Shown here piece after piece: positions 17,817-27,627 of a DNA stretch of 64,000 nucleotides. The translations under genes and the position numbers were made by a program. The DNA is from Spirosomataceae bacterium TFI 002 (GTDB lineage: Bacteria > Bacteroidota > Bacteroidia > Cytophagales > Spirosomataceae): the NCBI GenBank assembly GCA_900230115.1, contig LT907983.1:310001-374000 (forward strand), in the 5' to 3' direction. The notes under the pieces are model-generated. The model searched no databases. It had not been told where the DNA came from and saw nothing but the letters and a program-made list of their open reading frames with translations. How positions within the stretch are numbered: the first letter of the stretch is position 1; every line of letters begins with the position of its first letter.

Positions 17817-19364
17817 TCACAAAGGTATGTTTCCATGTTTCTTTTTAGGTAGCGAAGCCACTTTGTTTTCAAGCATAGAAAATGCCTTAATTAGTTTTCG
17901 GCGAGTATCTTTTGGAAAAATTACTTCGTCCACAAAGCCACGTTCGGCAGCAGTGTAAGGATTCGCAAAAAGGTCGGCATACTCTTGTTCTTTCTCCTTC
18001 AAGGCATTTTCTGGATCATCCGACGCTGCAATTTCTTTCTTGAAAATGATCTCGCTAGCCCCCTTTGCTCCCATTACCGCGATTTCGGCTGTAGGCCAAG
18101 CAAAATTCATGTCTGCACCAATGTGCTTGGAATTCATCACATCATAAGCCCCACCATAAGCTTTTCGAGTAATTACCGTGATTCTTGGAACGGTTGCTTC
18201 GCTAAATGCGTAAAGTAACTTCGCTCCATTAGTGATGATACCATTCCATTCTTGATCCGTGCCTGGCAAAAATCCAGGAACATCCTCCAGCGTTAATAAT
18301 GGGATATTGAAACAGTCACAAAAGCGAACAAAACGAGCTGCTTTTTTGGATGAATCAATGTCCAATACACCCGCCAAATACATAGGTTGATTCGCTACAA
18401 TCCCAATGCTTTTTCCTGCCAACCTTGCAAAACCTACTACGATGTTTTGAGCATATTCTTGATGGATTTCGAAAAAGGAATCCGTATCTATAATTCCATT
18501 TATTACTGCTTTGATATCGTAAGGTTGCTGAGCATTGTTTGGAATTATTTCTTCCAAAACTGGTCTGCTTTCATCTTTTAATTCGTAGGGTAAACTTGGA
18601 GCTTTATCTTCACAGTTTTGCGGCACATAGCTTAGCAAAGTCTTCACTTGCTCTAAACAGGCCAGCTCATTAGGCGATGTCAAATGTGTGACTCCTGACT
18701 TTACAGCATGTGTCATTGCTCCTCCTAATTCTTCAAAAGAAACAGTTTCGTTGGTGACTGTTTTCACAACATTTGGCCCAGTGACAAACATGTAACTGCT
18801 CCCCTCTACCATCAATGTGAAATCTGTGATGGCAGGCGAATAAACCGCTCCTCCAGCACAAGGTCCCATGATTGCAGAAAGCTGTGGAACAAGTCCCGAT
18901 GCTAAGGTATTTCGGTAGAAAATATCGGCATATCCACCCAACGAACGAACTCCTTCTTGAATCCTTGCTCCCCCTGAGTCATTTAGACCTATAATGGGGG
19001 CTCCGTTTTTCATCGCCATGTCCATTATTCTACATATCTTCTCTGCTTGCGTTTCGGAAAGTGAACCACCAAAAACCGTGAAATCTTGAGCATAGACATA
19101 AACCAATCTCCCATGAATGGTCCCGTAACCTGTCACCACACCATCCCCAAGAAATTTCTGATCTTCCATTCCAAAATCTGTAGTGCGATGAACAATCAAA
19201 GCTCCTATTTCTTCAAAAGAATCTTCGTCCATGAGGATATTTACTCGCTCATGGGCAGTCAATCTTCCTTTCTCGTGTCGTGAATCAATTCTTTTTTGAC
19301 CTCCACCTAAGGCAGACTCAACTAGTTTCTCGCTTAATAATTTATTCTTCTCAACCTTATTCAT
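17817..19364 (-). CDS. pccB: Propionyl-CoA carboxylase beta (carboxyltransferase) subunit
   Basis: 515 residues of the acyl-CoA carboxyltransferase family. It starts with the typical [21 protein letters not shown] block, shows the CoA-binding [19 protein letters not shown] and [13 protein letters not shown] (oxyanion) motifs in the N-terminal half, and [15 protein letters not shown] in the C-terminal half. It transfers CO2 from biotin to propionyl-CoA. It is the last gene of the operon and overlaps the methylmalonyl-CoA mutase stop codon by eight bases (ATGAATAA). Substrate choice is inferred from the mutase genes in the same operon; acetyl- or methylcrotonyl-CoA would be the alternatives. 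Confidence 0.93.
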   Translation of the reverse strand: MNKVEKNKLLSEKLVESALGGGQKRIDSRHEKGRLTAHERVNILMDEDSFEEIGALIVHRTTDFGMEDQKFLGDGVVTGYGTIHGRLVYVYAQDFTVFGGSLSETQAEKICRIMDMAMKNGAPIIGLNDSGGARIQEGVRSLGGYADIFYRNTLASGLVPQLSAIMGPCAGGAVYSPAITDFTLMVEGSSYMFVTGPNVVKTVTNETVSFEELGGAMTHAVKSGVTHLTSPNELACLEQVKTLLSYVPQNCEDKAPSLPYELKDESRPVLEEIIPNNAQQPYDIKAVINGIIDTDSFFEIHQEYAQNIVVGFARLAGKSIGIVANQPMYLAGVLDIDSSKKAARFVRFCDCFNIPLLTLEDVPGFLPGTDQEWNGIITNGAKLLYAFSEATVPRITVITRKAYGGAYDVMNSKHIGADMNFAWPTAEIAVMGAKGASEIIFKKEIAASDDPENALKEKEQEYADLFANPYTAAERGFVDEVIFPKDTRRKLIKAFSMLENKVASLPKKKHGNIPL

Positions 19365-21414
19365 CGAATGATTTAATCATAGGTTCTAAAATCTCTATTG
19401 CAGCTTTGGGAATTGCTGTTCCAGGGCCAAATACGGCTGTCACCCCACTTTTATACAAAAACTCATAATCACTAGGTGGAATTACCCCACCTACAATAAC
19501 CATGATATCGTCTGATTCTAAATCTTTCAAGGCTGCTATGGTATCTGGCACTAAAGTCTTGTGGCCTGCCGCCAACGAAGAAATACCAAGAATGTGTACA
19601 TCATTTTCCATGGCTTGTTTTGCAGCTTCTTGTGGGGTTTGAAACAATGGGCCAATGTCCACATCAAATCCGAGATCGGCAAAACCAGTAGCGATGATCT
19701 TTGCTCCTCTATCGTGGCCATCTTGACCAAGTTTTGCAATCAAAATCCTTGGTTGTCTGCCATCAAGCTTGGCAAATTGCTTTACCAACTTTCTAGCTTT
19801 TTCAAAATCACGGGAATTTTCCATAGACGACGCATATACTCCTGAAATGGTGCGAGTTGTTGATTTATGCCTTCCAAACACTTTTTCTAATGCATCTGAA
19901 ATTTCACCTAAAGTTGCCCTTTCTCTAGCGGCATTCACTGCAAATTCTAAAATATTACCTTCGCCTCGTGCAGCGTTTTCTATGGCATTTAACCATTCTA
20001 CGACAGCCTTTTCATTCCTATCCTTTTTCACTCGATTTAATCGCTCTACTTGTTGCTCTCTAACTTGTGTAGCATCTATTTGTAGAAACTCAAAAACCTC
20101 CTCTTTACTGGTCTGAAAAATATTAACACCCACTACTTTTCGTTGCCCATTATCAATTTCTGCCTGCTTTTTGGCGGCTGCAGATTCTATTCTTAGTTTT
20201 GGAATACCACGTTCTATGGCGGCTGTCATCCCTCCTAATTCTTCTATTTCGGCAATTAATACTTTTGCTTTTTCAATCAGTTCTACTGTTAGGTTTTCTA
20301 CTAAAACAGAACCAGCAAAAGGATCTATCAGGGTTGTTATTTCTGCCTCTTTTATCAAATACTTTTGCGTCTCTCTAGCAATCTTTGCAGAATACTCTGA
20401 TGGCAAGGCAATGGCCTCATCAAATGAATTGGTATGTAACGATTGTGTCCCTCCCAATACAGCTGCAAGTGCTTCTATGGTCGTTCTGGCAACATTATTC
20501 AAAGGATCTTGAGCAGTGAGACTGTAGCCAGAAGTCTGGCAATGCGTCCGTAGCATTTGGGACTTCTTGCCTTTCGGCTTGAACTTGGCCACTTCTTCGG
20601 ACCAAAGAACTCTACCAGCTCTCAGTTTTGCAATTTCAGTATAGAAATCCATTCCAATTCCCCAAAAAAAAGAAAGTCTCGGAGCAAAATCATCGATGGA
20701 TAAACCGGCAGCTATTCCTGTTTTAATATATTCAATTCCGTCGGCAATTGTATAAGCCAATTCTATTTCAGCCGTAGCACCCGCTTCGTGCATGTGATAT
20801 CCACTGATACTTATGGAATTGAATAATGGCATTTTTTCAGCAGTATACTTAAAAATATCACCAATCAATCTCATAGATGGTCTTGGCGGATAAATGTAAG
20901 TATTGCGAACCATGAATTCCTTCAAAATATCATTCTGAATGGTTCCTCGCAATTGCTTTGGGCTCACACCGCTTTCTTCTGCAGCGACAATGTAAAAAGC
21001 CATGATGGGTATCACAGCTCCATTCATGGTCATGGAAACAGAGATTTGATCCAGCGGGATTTGATCGAAAAGGATTTTCATATCCTCTACGGTATCTATG
21101 GCTACCCCTGCCATTCCGACATCTCCTTTCACTCTAGGATGATCGCTATCATAACCTCGATGTGTAGCTAAATCAAATGCAACAGAAAGCCCTTTTTGGC
21201 CTGCTGCTAAGTTCTTTCTATAAAACTCATTGCTTTTTTCTGCTGTACTAAAACCCGCATATTGTCTGATGGTCCATGGCCTTTGGGTATACATGGTGGC
21301 ATACGGCCCGCCCAAAAATGGGGCAAAACCTGATAAACCACCAATAGCTTTGCTCTCCGTTTCTTTTGGCAAAAAACGAATACGCTTGAAGTCGCTATTT
21401 TTAGGATCTATCAT
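19357..21414 (-). CDS. Methylmalonyl-CoA mutase, catalytic subunit
   Basis: 685 residues. The N-terminal TIM barrel holds the substrate-binding [16 protein letters not shown] near residue 40 and the [12 protein letters not shown] loop near 310. The C-terminal cobalamin domain has the base-off ligand motif DGHDRG (about 565) and GGVIPPSDY. It rearranges methylmalonyl-CoA to succinyl-CoA, linking propionyl-CoA to the TCA cycle. Both neighbours overlap it: eight bases with the carboxyltransferase gene and four with the biotin carboxylase gene. It is somewhat shorter than the roughly 710-residue norm, mainly at the N-terminus. MeaB and the epimerase are not in the window. Confidence 0.95.
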   Translation of the reverse strand: MIDPKNSDFKRIRFLPKETESKAIGGLSGFAPFLGGPYATMYTQRPWTIRQYAGFSTAEKSNEFYRKNLAAGQKGLSVAFDLATHRGYDSDHPRVKGDVGMAGVAIDTVEDMKILFDQIPLDQISVSMTMNGAVIPIMAFYIVAAEESGVSPKQLRGTIQNDILKEFMVRNTYIYPPRPSMRLIGDIFKYTAEKMPLFNSISISGYHMHEAGATAEIELAYTIADGIEYIKTGIAAGLSIDDFAPRLSFFWGIGMDFYTEIAKLRAGRVLWSEEVAKFKPKGKKSQMLRTHCQTSGYSLTAQDPLNNVARTTIEALAAVLGGTQSLHTNSFDEAIALPSEYSAKIARETQKYLIKEAEITTLIDPFAGSVLVENLTVELIEKAKVLIAEIEELGGMTAAIERGIPKLRIESAAAKKQAEIDNGQRKVVGVNIFQTSKEEVFEFLQIDATQVREQQVERLNRVKKDRNEKAVVEWLNAIENAARGEGNILEFAVNAARERATLGEISDALEKVFGRHKSTTRTISGVYASSMENSRDFEKARKLVKQFAKLDGRQPRILIAKLGQDGHDRGAKIIATGFADLGFDVDIGPLFQTPQEAAKQAMENDVHILGISSLAAGHKTLVPDTIAALKDLESDDIMVIVGGVIPPSDYEFLYKSGVTAVFGPGTAIPKAAIEILEPMIKSFDE

Positions 21415-22886
21415 GTTCTATTACTGTTGCTCCAGTTGGTTTCTAATGAAACTGGCACTTTCAATTTCTCTTTTTCATCCAAGTAATTTTTCAGGGCTGT
21501 CAAGGCAACGACCTTTGCTTCTGCCTCTCGTTGATCTTGCAAAATTGTAGGACTAAAGTAGTTTTTAACAAAATGTGTATCAAAATTGCCACTTTGGAAA
21601 GCTTCATGTTCCATTACAAAGCGGCCAAAATCTAGCGTGTTTTTTACACCTTCAATGTAATACTGCTCTATGGCCTCTTTCATTTTTTGAATAGCAGTAG
21701 CTCTATCAGCTGCATGCACGCAAAGTTTTGAGATCATAGGATCGTAGTAAATTGGAATTTCCATTCCTTCTAAGAACCCATCATCCACTCGAATTCCTTC
21801 ACCTACTGGATGCCTGTAAGTATCTAATCTTCCAATATCTGGTAGAAAGTCATTCGTTGGATCTTCGGCATAAACCCGAAGCTCGATCGCATGACCATTT
21901 ATTTTCAAATCATCTTGTCCAAAAGCCAAATGCTCACCTCTAGCAACTCTAATTTGCCATTCTACCAAGTCTAAGCCTGTAATCATTTCACTTACTGGGT
22001 GCTCAACCTGCAAGCGAGTGTTCATCTCTAAAAAATAGAAATTGAGTTGATCATCCATCAAAAACTCAACCGTACCAGCTCCTACGTAATCGCACGACTT
22101 AGCCACCAGAACTGCCGCTTCGCCCATTTGCTTTCTCAAAGCAGGTGTTAAAACAGCCGAAGGGGCTTCTTCAACCACTTTTTGATGACGACGTTGGATG
22201 CTGCAATCTCTTTCAAATAGGTATACGACATTGCCATGCTTGTCTGCCAAAATTTGAATCTCAATATGTCGAGGTGATTTCACGTAACGTTCTATAAACA
22301 CAGAACCATCTCCGAAAGCAGACTTGGCTTCACTTACTGCTCTTTCAAACTGGCTAGCAAGGTCAGACTCCTTCTCTACTATTCGCATTCCTTTCCCTCC
22401 ACCACCAGCCGATGCTTTGATCAAAATTGGAAAGCCAACCTCCTTAGCAACTTCAATCGCCTCATCCACAGATTCCAAGGCGGTATCGGTACCTGGAACC
22501 ATAGGAATATCAAAAGCTTTCACACAGTCTTTGGCGGCGAGTTTTGAACCCATCACTTCAATTGCGTAGGTATCTGGCCCGATAAATGTCATACCTGCAT
22601 CATTCACTTTCTGGGCGAAAACTGAATTTTCGCTCAAAAAACCGTAGCCAGGATGAATTCCATCAACTCCAAGTTCTATGGCTTTAGCAATGATCAAACT
22701 TTGGTTCAAATAAGACTCCGAGGAAGGTGCAGCACCTAGGCATACAGCCTCATCTCCATAAAGCACATGCGGAGAATTTCGATCAACATCAGAGTAAACA
22801 GCTACAGATTTCAAACCCATTTTTCGAATGGTTTTCATTACCCTGAGTGCAATCTCTCCCCTATTGGCTATTAGTATCTTTTTCAT
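21411..22886 (-). CDS. Biotin carboxylase subunit of acyl-CoA (propionyl-CoA) carboxylase
   Basis: 491 residues. The three biotin-carboxylase parts are visible: an N-terminal domain beginning [15 protein letters not shown], the ATP-grasp core with [13 protein letters not shown] (about 160) and [14 protein letters not shown] (about 290), and the C-terminal domain with [13 protein letters not shown]. It carries no attached biotin domain; that is encoded by the separate BCCP gene three genes upstream in transcription order. It overlaps its neighbours by four bases on each side. AccC of acetyl-CoA carboxylase is the alternative, but the mutase genes make propionyl-CoA the likely substrate pathway. 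Confidence 0.93.
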   Translation of the reverse strand: MKKILIANRGEIALRVMKTIRKMGLKSVAVYSDVDRNSPHVLYGDEAVCLGAAPSSESYLNQSLIIAKAIELGVDGIHPGYGFLSENSVFAQKVNDAGMTFIGPDTYAIEVMGSKLAAKDCVKAFDIPMVPGTDTALESVDEAIEVAKEVGFPILIKASAGGGGKGMRIVEKESDLASQFERAVSEAKSAFGDGSVFIERYVKSPRHIEIQILADKHGNVVYLFERDCSIQRRHQKVVEEAPSAVLTPALRKQMGEAAVLVAKSCDYVGAGTVEFLMDDQLNFYFLEMNTRLQVEHPVSEMITGLDLVEWQIRVARGEHLAFGQDDLKINGHAIELRVYAEDPTNDFLPDIGRLDTYRHPVGEGIRVDDGFLEGMEIPIYYDPMISKLCVHAADRATAIQKMKEAIEQYYIEGVKNTLDFGRFVMEHEAFQSGNFDTHFVKNYFSPTILQDQREAEAKVVALTALKNYLDEKEKLKVPVSLETNWSNSNRT

Positions 22887-23812
22887 TCTTCATTCAATTT
22901 TGACCACACTTCTTCACAAATTTTATCAACCATGAAATCCAAGCTTCTGGCTCCTTCTACTCCGTCATAATGGCCAGTTAATTCACTTTCTAAGTGCAAC
23001 AGATTTGGGATATTCCGCAGAGAACTTAATTGATCCGGATGATTAGAAAACGGCTTCAAACTAATAAAATCTGCTCCCCCAATGCTAGAACTCAGTGTGT
23101 CTGTAGTGAACTCAATGAGGTTTTGATTAAAATCACCTTCAGAATTACTAGACTCTTTAATAAGTAAAATCTTAGGGACTATATTTTCTTCCAAATTCAT
23201 CAATAGAACTCTCAGAGCTCTTAATGCAGAAATATTAACGAAGAATTTCTGAGTAGGTTTAACAATAATCGGTTCTTGCGGAAATGCTCCTTCTTTTAAA
23301 ATTCTTCTCAGCAGCTCAACAATAGGCTCAAGGACCTCTCCCGAAGAAAAATCGACAGTATACTTATTAGAATTGTCTAGGACGAAATACTTTTCTTTTT
23401 CAAACTCTAAAGCTTGAAGTTTTGATTCAAAGGCCTCTTTGGAAAATTGACTTTCCTCAATATCAAAAACTTGAAAAATCATTTGCCCAAAAACACCCTT
23501 TAAAAGAGAATCAAGACTTGCTATTTCAAAAGTCTTTTGGAACTCATAATAAATCCCATCTGCCCCACCCTTCAAAGCGTCTAGCACTAGGCTATTCTCA
23601 GCTTCAGAATGAATTCTAAGATATGATAAGTTGTCGCTTTGGGGTAAAGGTGCTACTTCAGTTTTTTCAGTCGAGTCGTATAAATAAGATCGCAAAGGAT
23701 CAATTTTGAGATTGGAGTCTATATTAAATTCCAACTCGCCCATGGCTTTGCCGTTCAGCTCTTTCTGAACTTGCTGTTGCCATGCTTCGCTATTTCGTTT
23801 ATAATTATTCAA
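22883..23812 (-). CDS. Shortened methylmalonyl-CoA mutase small-subunit-like protein
   Basis: 309 residues. The first part (SEAWQQQVQKELNGKAMGEL, then a segment ending KIDPLRSYLY) resembles the start of the mutase small subunit, and DALKGGADGIYYEFQ near 75 matches its barrel entrance. The rest is divergent, and there is no cobalamin-binding domain and no complete barrel; small subunits elsewhere are about 450-620 residues. It probably serves as a structural partner of the catalytic subunit. It overlaps the biotin carboxylase gene by four bases and the BCCP gene by eight, so its expression is locked to the pathway. The family assignment rests on the N-terminal third and on context. Confidence 0.75.
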   Translation of the reverse strand: MNNYKRNSEAWQQQVQKELNGKAMGELEFNIDSNLKIDPLRSYLYDSTEKTEVAPLPQSDNLSYLRIHSEAENSLVLDALKGGADGIYYEFQKTFEIASLDSLLKGVFGQMIFQVFDIEESQFSKEAFESKLQALEFEKEKYFVLDNSNKYTVDFSSGEVLEPIVELLRRILKEGAFPQEPIIVKPTQKFFVNISALRALRVLLMNLEENIVPKILLIKESSNSEGDFNQNLIEFTTDTLSSSIGGADFISLKPFSNHPDQLSSLRNIPNLLHLESELTGHYDGVEGARSLDFMVDKICEEVWSKLNEE

Positions 23813-24287
23813 ATCGTAGTAAGGCTTGTTTTTTGTCTACTGCTTTTCCTTCTTCACAGTTAATTTCGGCTATGATTCCATCTTGCTCAGCCAGCAAGAC
23901 ATTCTCCATTTTCATAGCTTCTAAAATCAGTAACTGATCACCTTCTTTCACCTCGTCACCCACGTTTACTAAAATCTTAAAAACCAAGCCAGGCATAGGA
24001 GAAAGCAAATCCTTGCTTAACACTTTGGTGCTGGTACTCAAACCCATTTTGTCAACAAGTAAATCTAATTCATTCTTTATTTTGAAGGAATAAGGCCTAC
24101 CATTTAACCAATATTTACCTTCTTTGGTACTTGTTGCAGGCACTAATTGTTTTATTTCAAAATTTTGACCTTCAAAATGTACTTTTTGTCCTGAATCAGG
24201 ATTTTCATTGATCTCTATTTTTTCAATTTCCTTTTCATCCAATTGAAAAACATAAGAACCGACATTGACCTCGTATTTTTTACCCAT
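23805..24287 (-). CDS. Biotin carboxyl carrier protein subunit
   Basis: 160 residues. The C-terminal 75 residues are a biotinyl domain with the biotinylation site EAMKMEN and the preceding PMPGLVFKILVNVGDEVKEG. The N-terminal half (to about 80) is a small beta-rich region, as in carboxylase carrier subunits of this group. It is the first gene of the five-gene minus-strand operon BCCP, small mutase subunit, biotin carboxylase, mutase, carboxyltransferase. The 64-base divergent gap to the SDR gene must hold the promoters for both directions; I find a good -7 box only for the plus strand. Confidence 0.9.
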   Translation of the reverse strand: MGKKYEVNVGSYVFQLDEKEIEKIEINENPDSGQKVHFEGQNFEIKQLVPATSTKEGKYWLNGRPYSFKIKNELDLLVDKMGLSTSTKVLSKDLLSPMPGLVFKILVNVGDEVKEGDQLLILEAMKMENVLLAEQDGIIAEINCEEGKAVDKKQALLRFE

Positions 24288-24310
24288 CGTAGAAATTGCT
24301 TAAAAAAAGC

Positions 24311-24318
24311 TATTTTTG
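24311..24318 (+). promoter_or_regulatory. -7 box candidate for the SDR/enoyl-CoA hydratase/thioesterase operon
   Basis: TATTTTTG fits TAnnTTTG and would place the transcript start about 28 bases before the SDR ATG at 24,352. The -33 element is poor. The same 64-base gap also serves the divergent carboxylase/mutase operon, so one regulator could control both. Confidence 0.45.
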
Positions 24319-24351
24319 ATTCACGAACTTACATCAATTTTCTAAAACGAA

Positions 24352-25092
24352 ATGAATCTATCGGAAAAAATTGGCCTAGTTTCAGGAGGTTCTTCTGGCT
24401 TGGGTGCTGCAGTAGTAGAAATGCTATTGAGCAAAGGTTGTAAAGTTGCAATATTGGATATTCAAGCTCCGAGAAAAAGCAGCGATTCTGTCCTATACAT
24501 TGAAACGGATATTAGAAATGAAGTCGCTGTTGTAAAGGCAATAGAACAAGTGATTGAAAAATACGGAAACATACATTTCAATATCAATTGTGCTGGAATA
24601 GCAACTGCCAAAAAGGTTTTGGGACGAAAAGGTATACATGATTTGGAAAGCTTTGCGAATACCATCGCAATTAACCTTTCAGGAACTTTCAATGTACTTA
24701 AAGCCTGTGCCGATAAAATGTCTCAAAACGACTTGGACGAAAATGGCGTAATTATAAATACGGCTAGTGCTGCCGCATACGAAGGACAAATCGGACAAGC
24801 GGCTTACGCAGCCTCCAAAGGAGGAATTGTGGCAATGACCTTACCAATTGCAAGAGAATTTTCAACTCACAAGATTCGTGTAAATGCAATAGCACCAGGA
24901 CTTTTCAAAACACCACTTTTTGATGGCTTACCACCCGAAGCAATAGCATCTTTGGAAAAACAAGTTCCTTTTCCGTCCAGACTCGGGGAGCCAAAAGAGT
25001 TTGCACAATTAGTACTTAGTATAATCGAAAATAAAATGATCAACGGAACAGTGCTTCGCATAGATGGAGCACTGCGAATGAACTCCAATTAA
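24352..25092 (+). CDS. Short-chain dehydrogenase, 3-hydroxyacyl-CoA dehydrogenase type 2-like
   Basis: 246 residues. Rossmann NAD-binding start LVSGGSSGLGAAVVEMLLSKG, the NCAGIA loop near 82, catalytic Ser in NTASAAAYEGQIG and YAASK (about 157-161). The insertion and overall pattern resemble the HSD17B10/type 2 3-hydroxyacyl-CoA dehydrogenases, which oxidise 3-hydroxy-2-methylbutyryl-CoA in isoleucine breakdown. That would produce propionyl-CoA, the substrate of the operon transcribed in the opposite direction. It is followed after one base by enoyl-CoA hydratase, in keeping with beta-oxidation-type steps. The substrate is inferred. Confidence 0.85.
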   Translation: MNLSEKIGLVSGGSSGLGAAVVEMLLSKGCKVAILDIQAPRKSSDSVLYIETDIRNEVAVVKAIEQVIEKYGNIHFNINCAGIATAKKVLGRKGIHDLESFANTIAINLSGTFNVLKACADKMSQNDLDENGVIINTASAAAYEGQIGQAAYAASKGGIVAMTLPIAREFSTHKIRVNAIAPGLFKTPLFDGLPPEAIASLEKQVPFPSRLGEPKEFAQLVLSIIENKMINGTVLRIDGALRMNSN

Positions 25093-25093
25093 T

Positions 25094-25864
25094 ATGTCAG
25101 CAGTAAACTACGAGAAAATAAACGAGCATATAGCACTAGTAACCATCAATAGACCAGATGCTTACAATGCCATCAATAATGAGGTTGCTCAAGAAATGGA
25201 CGCCGCAGTCAAAAAATCCGAAGCAGACAGCTCAGTTAGAGTTGTTATACTTACTGGAGCAGGAGAAAAAGCTTTTTGTGCAGGAGCAGATCTTAAGATG
25301 ATCGCTGCTGGTCGCGGAGCAGAATTAAACACTCCAGATAATGGATTTGGTGGCTTTGTTTATGCTAAACGAAGCAAACCTTGGATAGCAGCTGTAAATG
25401 GTTTTGCACTTGCTGGCGGAGCTGAATTATGCCTTGCTTGCGATATGATCATCGCCACTGATAATTCGAAATTTGGTTTACCAGAAGTAAAGAGAGGTTT
25501 AGTGGCTGGTGCTGGAGGAATGTTTCGCCTACCCAAAATGCTACCCGAAAAAATTGCGATGGAAGTTATATGCACAGGAAACCACTTTGACGCTACTTTT
25601 GCGGAAAAGCATGGTTTGGTTAACAAAATTGTACCTTTTGCAGACCTAATGCCAACAGCTATAAAACTCGCTGAGGACATCGCCATCAACTCTCCAAATT
25701 CCATCAAAGAAAGCATGGCTTTTGTAAAAAACATGGGAAATCAGTCGGAAGCTGAACTCATTGAGAGTTCAAACGTTCTATTTGAAAAAATACTACAATC
25801 GGCAGATGCATTGGAAGGCACGAAGGCCTTTGTAGAGAAAAGAGCCCCTATTTGGAAATCTTGA
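25094..25864 (+). CDS. Enoyl-CoA hydratase/isomerase family protein
   Basis: 256 residues of the crotonase fold. The oxyanion-hole motifs are GEKAFCAGADLKMIA (about 57-70) and NGFALAGGAELCLACD (about 103-117), and the catalytic glutamate lies in FGLPEVKRGLVAGAGG. It should hydrate trans-2-enoyl-CoA esters in the cytosol. It begins one base after the SDR stop codon and nine bases before the thioesterase gene, so the three form one operon. Short-chain enoyl-CoA or tiglyl-CoA are likely substrates given the SDR partner. Confidence 0.92.
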   Translation: MSAVNYEKINEHIALVTINRPDAYNAINNEVAQEMDAAVKKSEADSSVRVVILTGAGEKAFCAGADLKMIAAGRGAELNTPDNGFGGFVYAKRSKPWIAAVNGFALAGGAELCLACDMIIATDNSKFGLPEVKRGLVAGAGGMFRLPKMLPEKIAMEVICTGNHFDATFAEKHGLVNKIVPFADLMPTAIKLAEDIAINSPNSIKESMAFVKNMGNQSEAELIESSNVLFEKILQSADALEGTKAFVEKRAPIWKS

Positions 25865-25873
25865 TTTAAATTC

Positions 25874-26731
25874 ATGAATAATATATCAGAATTGGTTGAC
25901 TTGGTCAACCTTGAAAAAGTAGCAGAAAACGTTTATTTGGGTCAAAATTACAAAGCTCCTTGGAAAAGAGTTTTTGGCGGTCAAGTGCTTTCACAAGCCT
26001 TAAGTGCTGCCTATAAAACTGTACCCGAAGGACGAATTGCCCATTCCATGCATGCCTATTTCTTACTACCTGGAGATATCAACATTCCCATTATATACGA
26101 GGTAGACAATGTTCGTGATGGCGGTAGTTTCAATACCAGAAGAGTAGTAGCCAAGCAACAGGATAAAGTGATTTATATTACTTCTATTTCCTTTCAAGTA
26201 GTTCAAAAAGGGCTAGAGCACCAAATCGACATGCCAAATATGGTAGGTCCAGAAGGCTTGAAATCTGACGAAGATATTATTAAAAGATACAAGTTGCTTA
26301 TCCCACAAAACGTGATGCAAGCTGTAGAGTCTCGTCCATTTGAATTTAGACCGGTTGAGAAATTAAGTATTTTCGATCGAAGTACGAAGTTACCTTATCG
26401 TCACTTTTGGTTCAAAGCAAAAGAAAAAGTGGAGGGTAATTTAGCTTTACATCAAATACTACTTACCTACGTTTCTGATTACAATTTGCTTACCACAGCA
26501 ACATTACCACACGTAAAAGGACCAATTCCGAAAGACTTGTTCATGGCAAGTATTGACCACGCTATGTGGTTTCACAGAGAATTCCGCATTGACGAATGGA
26601 TGCTCTACGCAATCGACAGCCCTTCAGCTTCAAACACCAGAGGTTTCACAAGAGGAAACATTTTTGACCAAAAAGGCAGACTCGTAGCATCAACAGTTCA
26701 AGAAGGATTGATTAGGCCGATTAAGAAGTAG
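25874..26731 (+). CDS. Acyl-CoA thioesterase II (TesB-like)
   Basis: 285 residues, a tandem hot-dog-fold thioesterase. Landmarks are the start of the first fold VFGGQVLSQALSAA, the SMHAYFLLPGD segment near 60 and the second fold with SIDHAMWFHREFRIDEWMLY (catalytic Asp in DHAMW). It hydrolyses acyl-CoA to free acid and CoA. It closes the SDR, hydratase, thioesterase operon. The non-coding repeat array begins immediately after its stop codon. Confidence 0.93.
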   Translation: MNNISELVDLVNLEKVAENVYLGQNYKAPWKRVFGGQVLSQALSAAYKTVPEGRIAHSMHAYFLLPGDINIPIIYEVDNVRDGGSFNTRRVVAKQQDKVIYITSISFQVVQKGLEHQIDMPNMVGPEGLKSDEDIIKRYKLLIPQNVMQAVESRPFEFRPVEKLSIFDRSTKLPYRHFWFKAKEKVEGNLALHQILLTYVSDYNLLTTATLPHVKGPIPKDLFMASIDHAMWFHREFRIDEWMLYAIDSPSASNTRGFTRGNIFDQKGRLVASTVQEGLIRPIKK

Positions 26732-27603
26732 TTTTTTTAAGGAAGAAGGGAGTTTGAAGTGGGAAGGTTTTATTTTAGGCAATAGTTTTTTTAAGGAAGA
26801 AGGAAGTTTGAAGTAGGGAGTTTTTATTCACCGTCGGACCCCAGTCAGACGAGGTCAATCGAAGAAGCTAATAATGAAGCTGGAGGAAGGGAGTATGAAG
26901 TGGGAAGGTTTTATTACCGTCGAACCCTAGTCAGACGAGGTCAATAGAAGAAGCTAATGATGAAGAGGGAGGGAGTTTGAAGTGGGAAGGTTTTATTTGA
27001 GCAATTGGTTTTTAGGAAGAAGGAAGTTTGAAGTGGGATGTTTTTTTGTCACAAATAAGGCAATAGGCATTAGTTTTTGGAGATGATGGAAGTTTTCTTG
27101 TATAATTTACCTTCGGACCCTAGTCAGACGAGGTCAATCGAAGAAGCTAATAATATAGCTGGAGGAAGGGAGTTTGAAGTGGGAAGGTTTTATTTGGGCA
27201 ATAGGTTTTTAGGAAGAAGGAAGTTTGAAGTAGGGAGTTTTTTTGTTAGGAATTAGGCAATTGGCATTAGTTTTTGGAGAGGATGTAAGTTTTCTTGTAT
27301 AATTTAACATCGGACCCTAGTTAGACGAGGTCAATAGAAGAAGCTAATAATGAAGCTGGAGAAAGGGAGTTTGAAGTGGGAAGGTTTTATTTTAGGCAAT
27401 AGGTTTTTAGGAAGAAGGAAGTTCGAAGTGGGAAGGTTTTATTACCGTCGGACCCTAGTCAGACGAGGTCAATCGAAGAAGCTAATAATGAAGCAGGAGG
27501 AAGGAAGTTTGAAGTGGGAAGGTTTTATTACCGTCGGACCCTAGTCAGACGAGGTCAATAGTAGAAGCTAATAATGAAGCTAGAGGAAGAGAGTTTGAAA
27601 CGG
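26732..27603. repeat. Complex intergenic repeat array: six 86-bp units and a second interleaved module
   Basis: No gene is supported in this 890-base gap between the convergent tesB-like and purN genes. Unit A is about 86 bp and starts with CCGTCGGACCCTAGTCAGAC; copies begin at 26,831, 26,917, 27,111, 27,309, 27,445 and 27,531 (the last is shortened). Copies 1-2 and 5-6 are head to tail. Module B is about 110 bp, starting GCAATAGGTTTTTAGGAAGA and ending TTTCTTGTATAATTTA; full copies lie at 27,001-27,110 and 27,198-27,309, with partial copies at about 26,779-26,830 and 27,396-27,444. Both modules contain GAAGTTTGAAGTGGGAAGG-like words, about eleven in all. The most conserved part of unit A, GACCCTAGTCAGACGAGGTC, can form a small bulged hairpin. 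Confidence 0.9.
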
Positions 27604-27627
27604 GACAGTGAGCGTAGTCGAACTGTC
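27604..27627. repeat. Perfect 6-bp inverted repeat overlapping the purN stop codon
   Basis: GACAGT at 27,604-27,609 and ACTGTC at 27,622-27,627 flank a 12-base loop GAGCGTAGTCGA. The element resembles short palindromic repeats with AGCGTAGTCGAA cores often seen between genes in this and other phyla. The purN TGA (complement of 27,626-27,628) lies in the right arm. There is no U-tract on either side, so a simple Rho-independent terminator is unlikely. Confidence 0.55.

Noticed and set aside
19769-20116. Plus-strand ORFs inside the mutase and carboxylase genes
   Set aside because: Their sequences are mirror images of highly conserved coding regions and show no start signals or families.
27350-27544. 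64-codon ORF in the repeat array with repeated SLKWEGF words
   Set aside because: The repetition of residues simply reflects the DNA repeats; other units carry frameshifts and stops.
26732-27603. CRISPR array
   Set aside because: Units are 86 bp or longer, abut each other without unique spacers of constant length, and no cas genes are present.
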